NCBI RefSeq assembly: GCF_006459125.1
Contig: NZ_CP041070.1
Span: 2,542,001 to 2,606,000, forward strand
DNA: 64,000 bases
Direction: 5' to 3'
From: Halarcobacter anaerophilus
Lineage (GTDB): Bacteria; Campylobacterota; Campylobacteria; Campylobacterales; Arcobacteraceae
This document shows positions 63,432 to 64,000 of the stretch, piece after piece (position 1 is the stretch's first letter; every line of letters starts with the position of its first letter). Both the position numbers and the translations under genes were made by a program. Under the pieces are notes generated by a model, which ran no database searches, was not told where the DNA came from, and saw nothing but the letters and a program-made list of their open reading frames with translations.

Positions 63432-64000
63432 TTACTTTTTTTTAGTTTTTTTCTCTTTTTTTACAAAAACTTTTGCCACCTCTTTTGCATATTGAAGCTC
63501 AGTAGTAATTCCTACACAAGAGCAGTTTATTTCAGATAAGATATATTTGTCTTTACCCTTTTCATCAAAATCCATAATATAATCCATAGTCCAAAGCAGA
63601 GGATAATTCTGACCGTTTAGAAAAGGTTTTATATCTTTTAACCCTTTAATAGTAAGATCAACCACTTCTTTCCACTTAGGTTCCTCAGGTGAATCATATT
63701 TATACTCTGCTCCACTAAACAAAGTTGCGGAGAACTCCCCTTCTTGAGGTTTTTTATGAACAACAGAGATTGCTTTGTCATTTACAAGCAAAACTCTAAT
63801 CTCACCTTCACTGATTCTTTCTAAATATCGGCAGCCTACAAAACCTGTCTTACCTTTAAAATAAGCGGCATTTTCCGATTCTTCCTCAAATTTGACTTCA
63901 AATTTTTCTAAAAATTCCGTTATATTGTCATAATAATACTTTTCATTGTTTACAGCCTCAACCGAGAAAATTGAACCGTCATCTTTTTTTGATACAAGGT
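63432..64000 (-). CDS. ATP-grasp-like protein, C-terminal part (cut by window edge)
   Basis: The frame is open from the stop at 63432 to the right edge, giving about 189 residues; a TTG at 63791 is internal and not a start. Segments such as GKTGFVGCRYLERISEGEIR, LLVNDKAISVVHKKPQ and YILSEINCSCVGIT follow the last strands of an ATP-grasp domain, where Glu and Asn of EINCS would bind Mg2+. It is similar in style to the uncharacterised Campylobacter Cj0069 family, from memory only. A Lys-rich tail ends the protein. The start and nucleotide site are outside the window. Confidence 0.55.
   Translation of the reverse strand, partial: LVSKKDDGSIFSVEAVNNEKYYYDNITEFLEKFEVKFEEESENAAYFKGKTGFVGCRYLERISEGEIRVLLVNDKAISVVHKKPQEGEFSATLFSGAEYKYDSPEEPKWKEVVDLTIKGLKDIKPFLNGQNYPLLWTMDYIMDFDEKGKDKYILSEINCSCVGITTELQYAKEVAKVFVKKEKKTKKK

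Noticed and set aside
1-64000. CRISPR array, prophage, insertion sequence, rRNA or tRNA genes
   Set aside because: I looked for regular direct repeats, transposase or integrase motifs and cloverleaf or rRNA sequence and saw none. A tRNA scan would be decisive.

Overview
This is an AT-rich chromosomal window of a Campylobacterota bacterium, most likely from the Arcobacteraceae (Arcobacter and relatives). The pointers are the frdCAB order with a Wolinella-type diheme cytochrome b, a tandem dynamin-like GTPase pair like Campylobacter jejuni Cj0411/Cj0412, a full methylcitrate cycle, the yceD-rpmF-plsX-fabH block, and the codon use. I see no rRNA, tRNA, CRISPR array, IS element or prophage. No stretch over 300 bases lacks a gene. 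TTG and GTG starts are frequent.

Layout. 1-2115: end of the Complex I operon (nuoM partial, nuoN). 2337-5844: frdCAB. 6044-10398: two dynamin-like GTPases. 10646-13720: an acetolactate-synthase-like ThDP enzyme and an aldehyde dehydrogenase, followed by sucCD (13867-15905) and alanine dehydrogenase (16154-17263). 17293-23936: XRE-cupin regulator, periplasmic DsrE-like protein, PhyH oxygenase with Tex, RidA, a NUDT6-like Nudix protein, an ArgO-like exporter and MarC. 23937-27314: a polar amino-acid ABC importer with two tandem substrate-binding proteins. 27464-32914: EamA transporter, Fe-alcohol dehydrogenase, glycosyltransferase, BASS transporter, EF-hand protein, RhtB-type exporter. 32916-40051: an unusual HTH regulator divergent from prpB-prpC-acnD-prpF. 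40187-43423: NnrS, a GGDEF protein and a cysteine hydrolase. 43567-48345: hemC, a Dsb-like protein, dnaX, murI. 48485-52765: UDG-like protein, metNIQ flanked by two tiny paralogous membrane proteins, a membrane coiled-coil protein and a 58-residue HTH protein. 52844-58600: rho, peroxiredoxin, ferredoxin, ndk, yceD, rpmF, plsX, fabH. 58624-64000: azlCD with an SspB-like gene, a LapG-like protease, a class IV aminotransferase, an alpha/beta hydrolase, an orphan response regulator, a second cysteine hydrolase, and the C-terminal part of an ATP-grasp-like protein.

How it fits together. Much of the window is central carbon and respiratory metabolism: Complex I and the quinol:fumarate reductase at the membrane, succinyl-CoA synthetase and propionate oxidation feeding succinate and pyruvate, and organic and amino acid transport. 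The most interesting hypothesis is that the ThDP enzyme and aldehyde dehydrogenase form a 2-oxoglutarate to succinate bypass of the kind known from cyanobacteria. Other points worth a second look are the two 30-31-residue paralogous membrane proteins around metNIQ, the unclassified prp regulator, overlapping FNR-like and Fur-like boxes at nnrS, a set of hairpins between prpC and acnD, and an SspB-like possible ClpXP adaptor. All functional assignments rest on reading motifs by eye; no database search was run.
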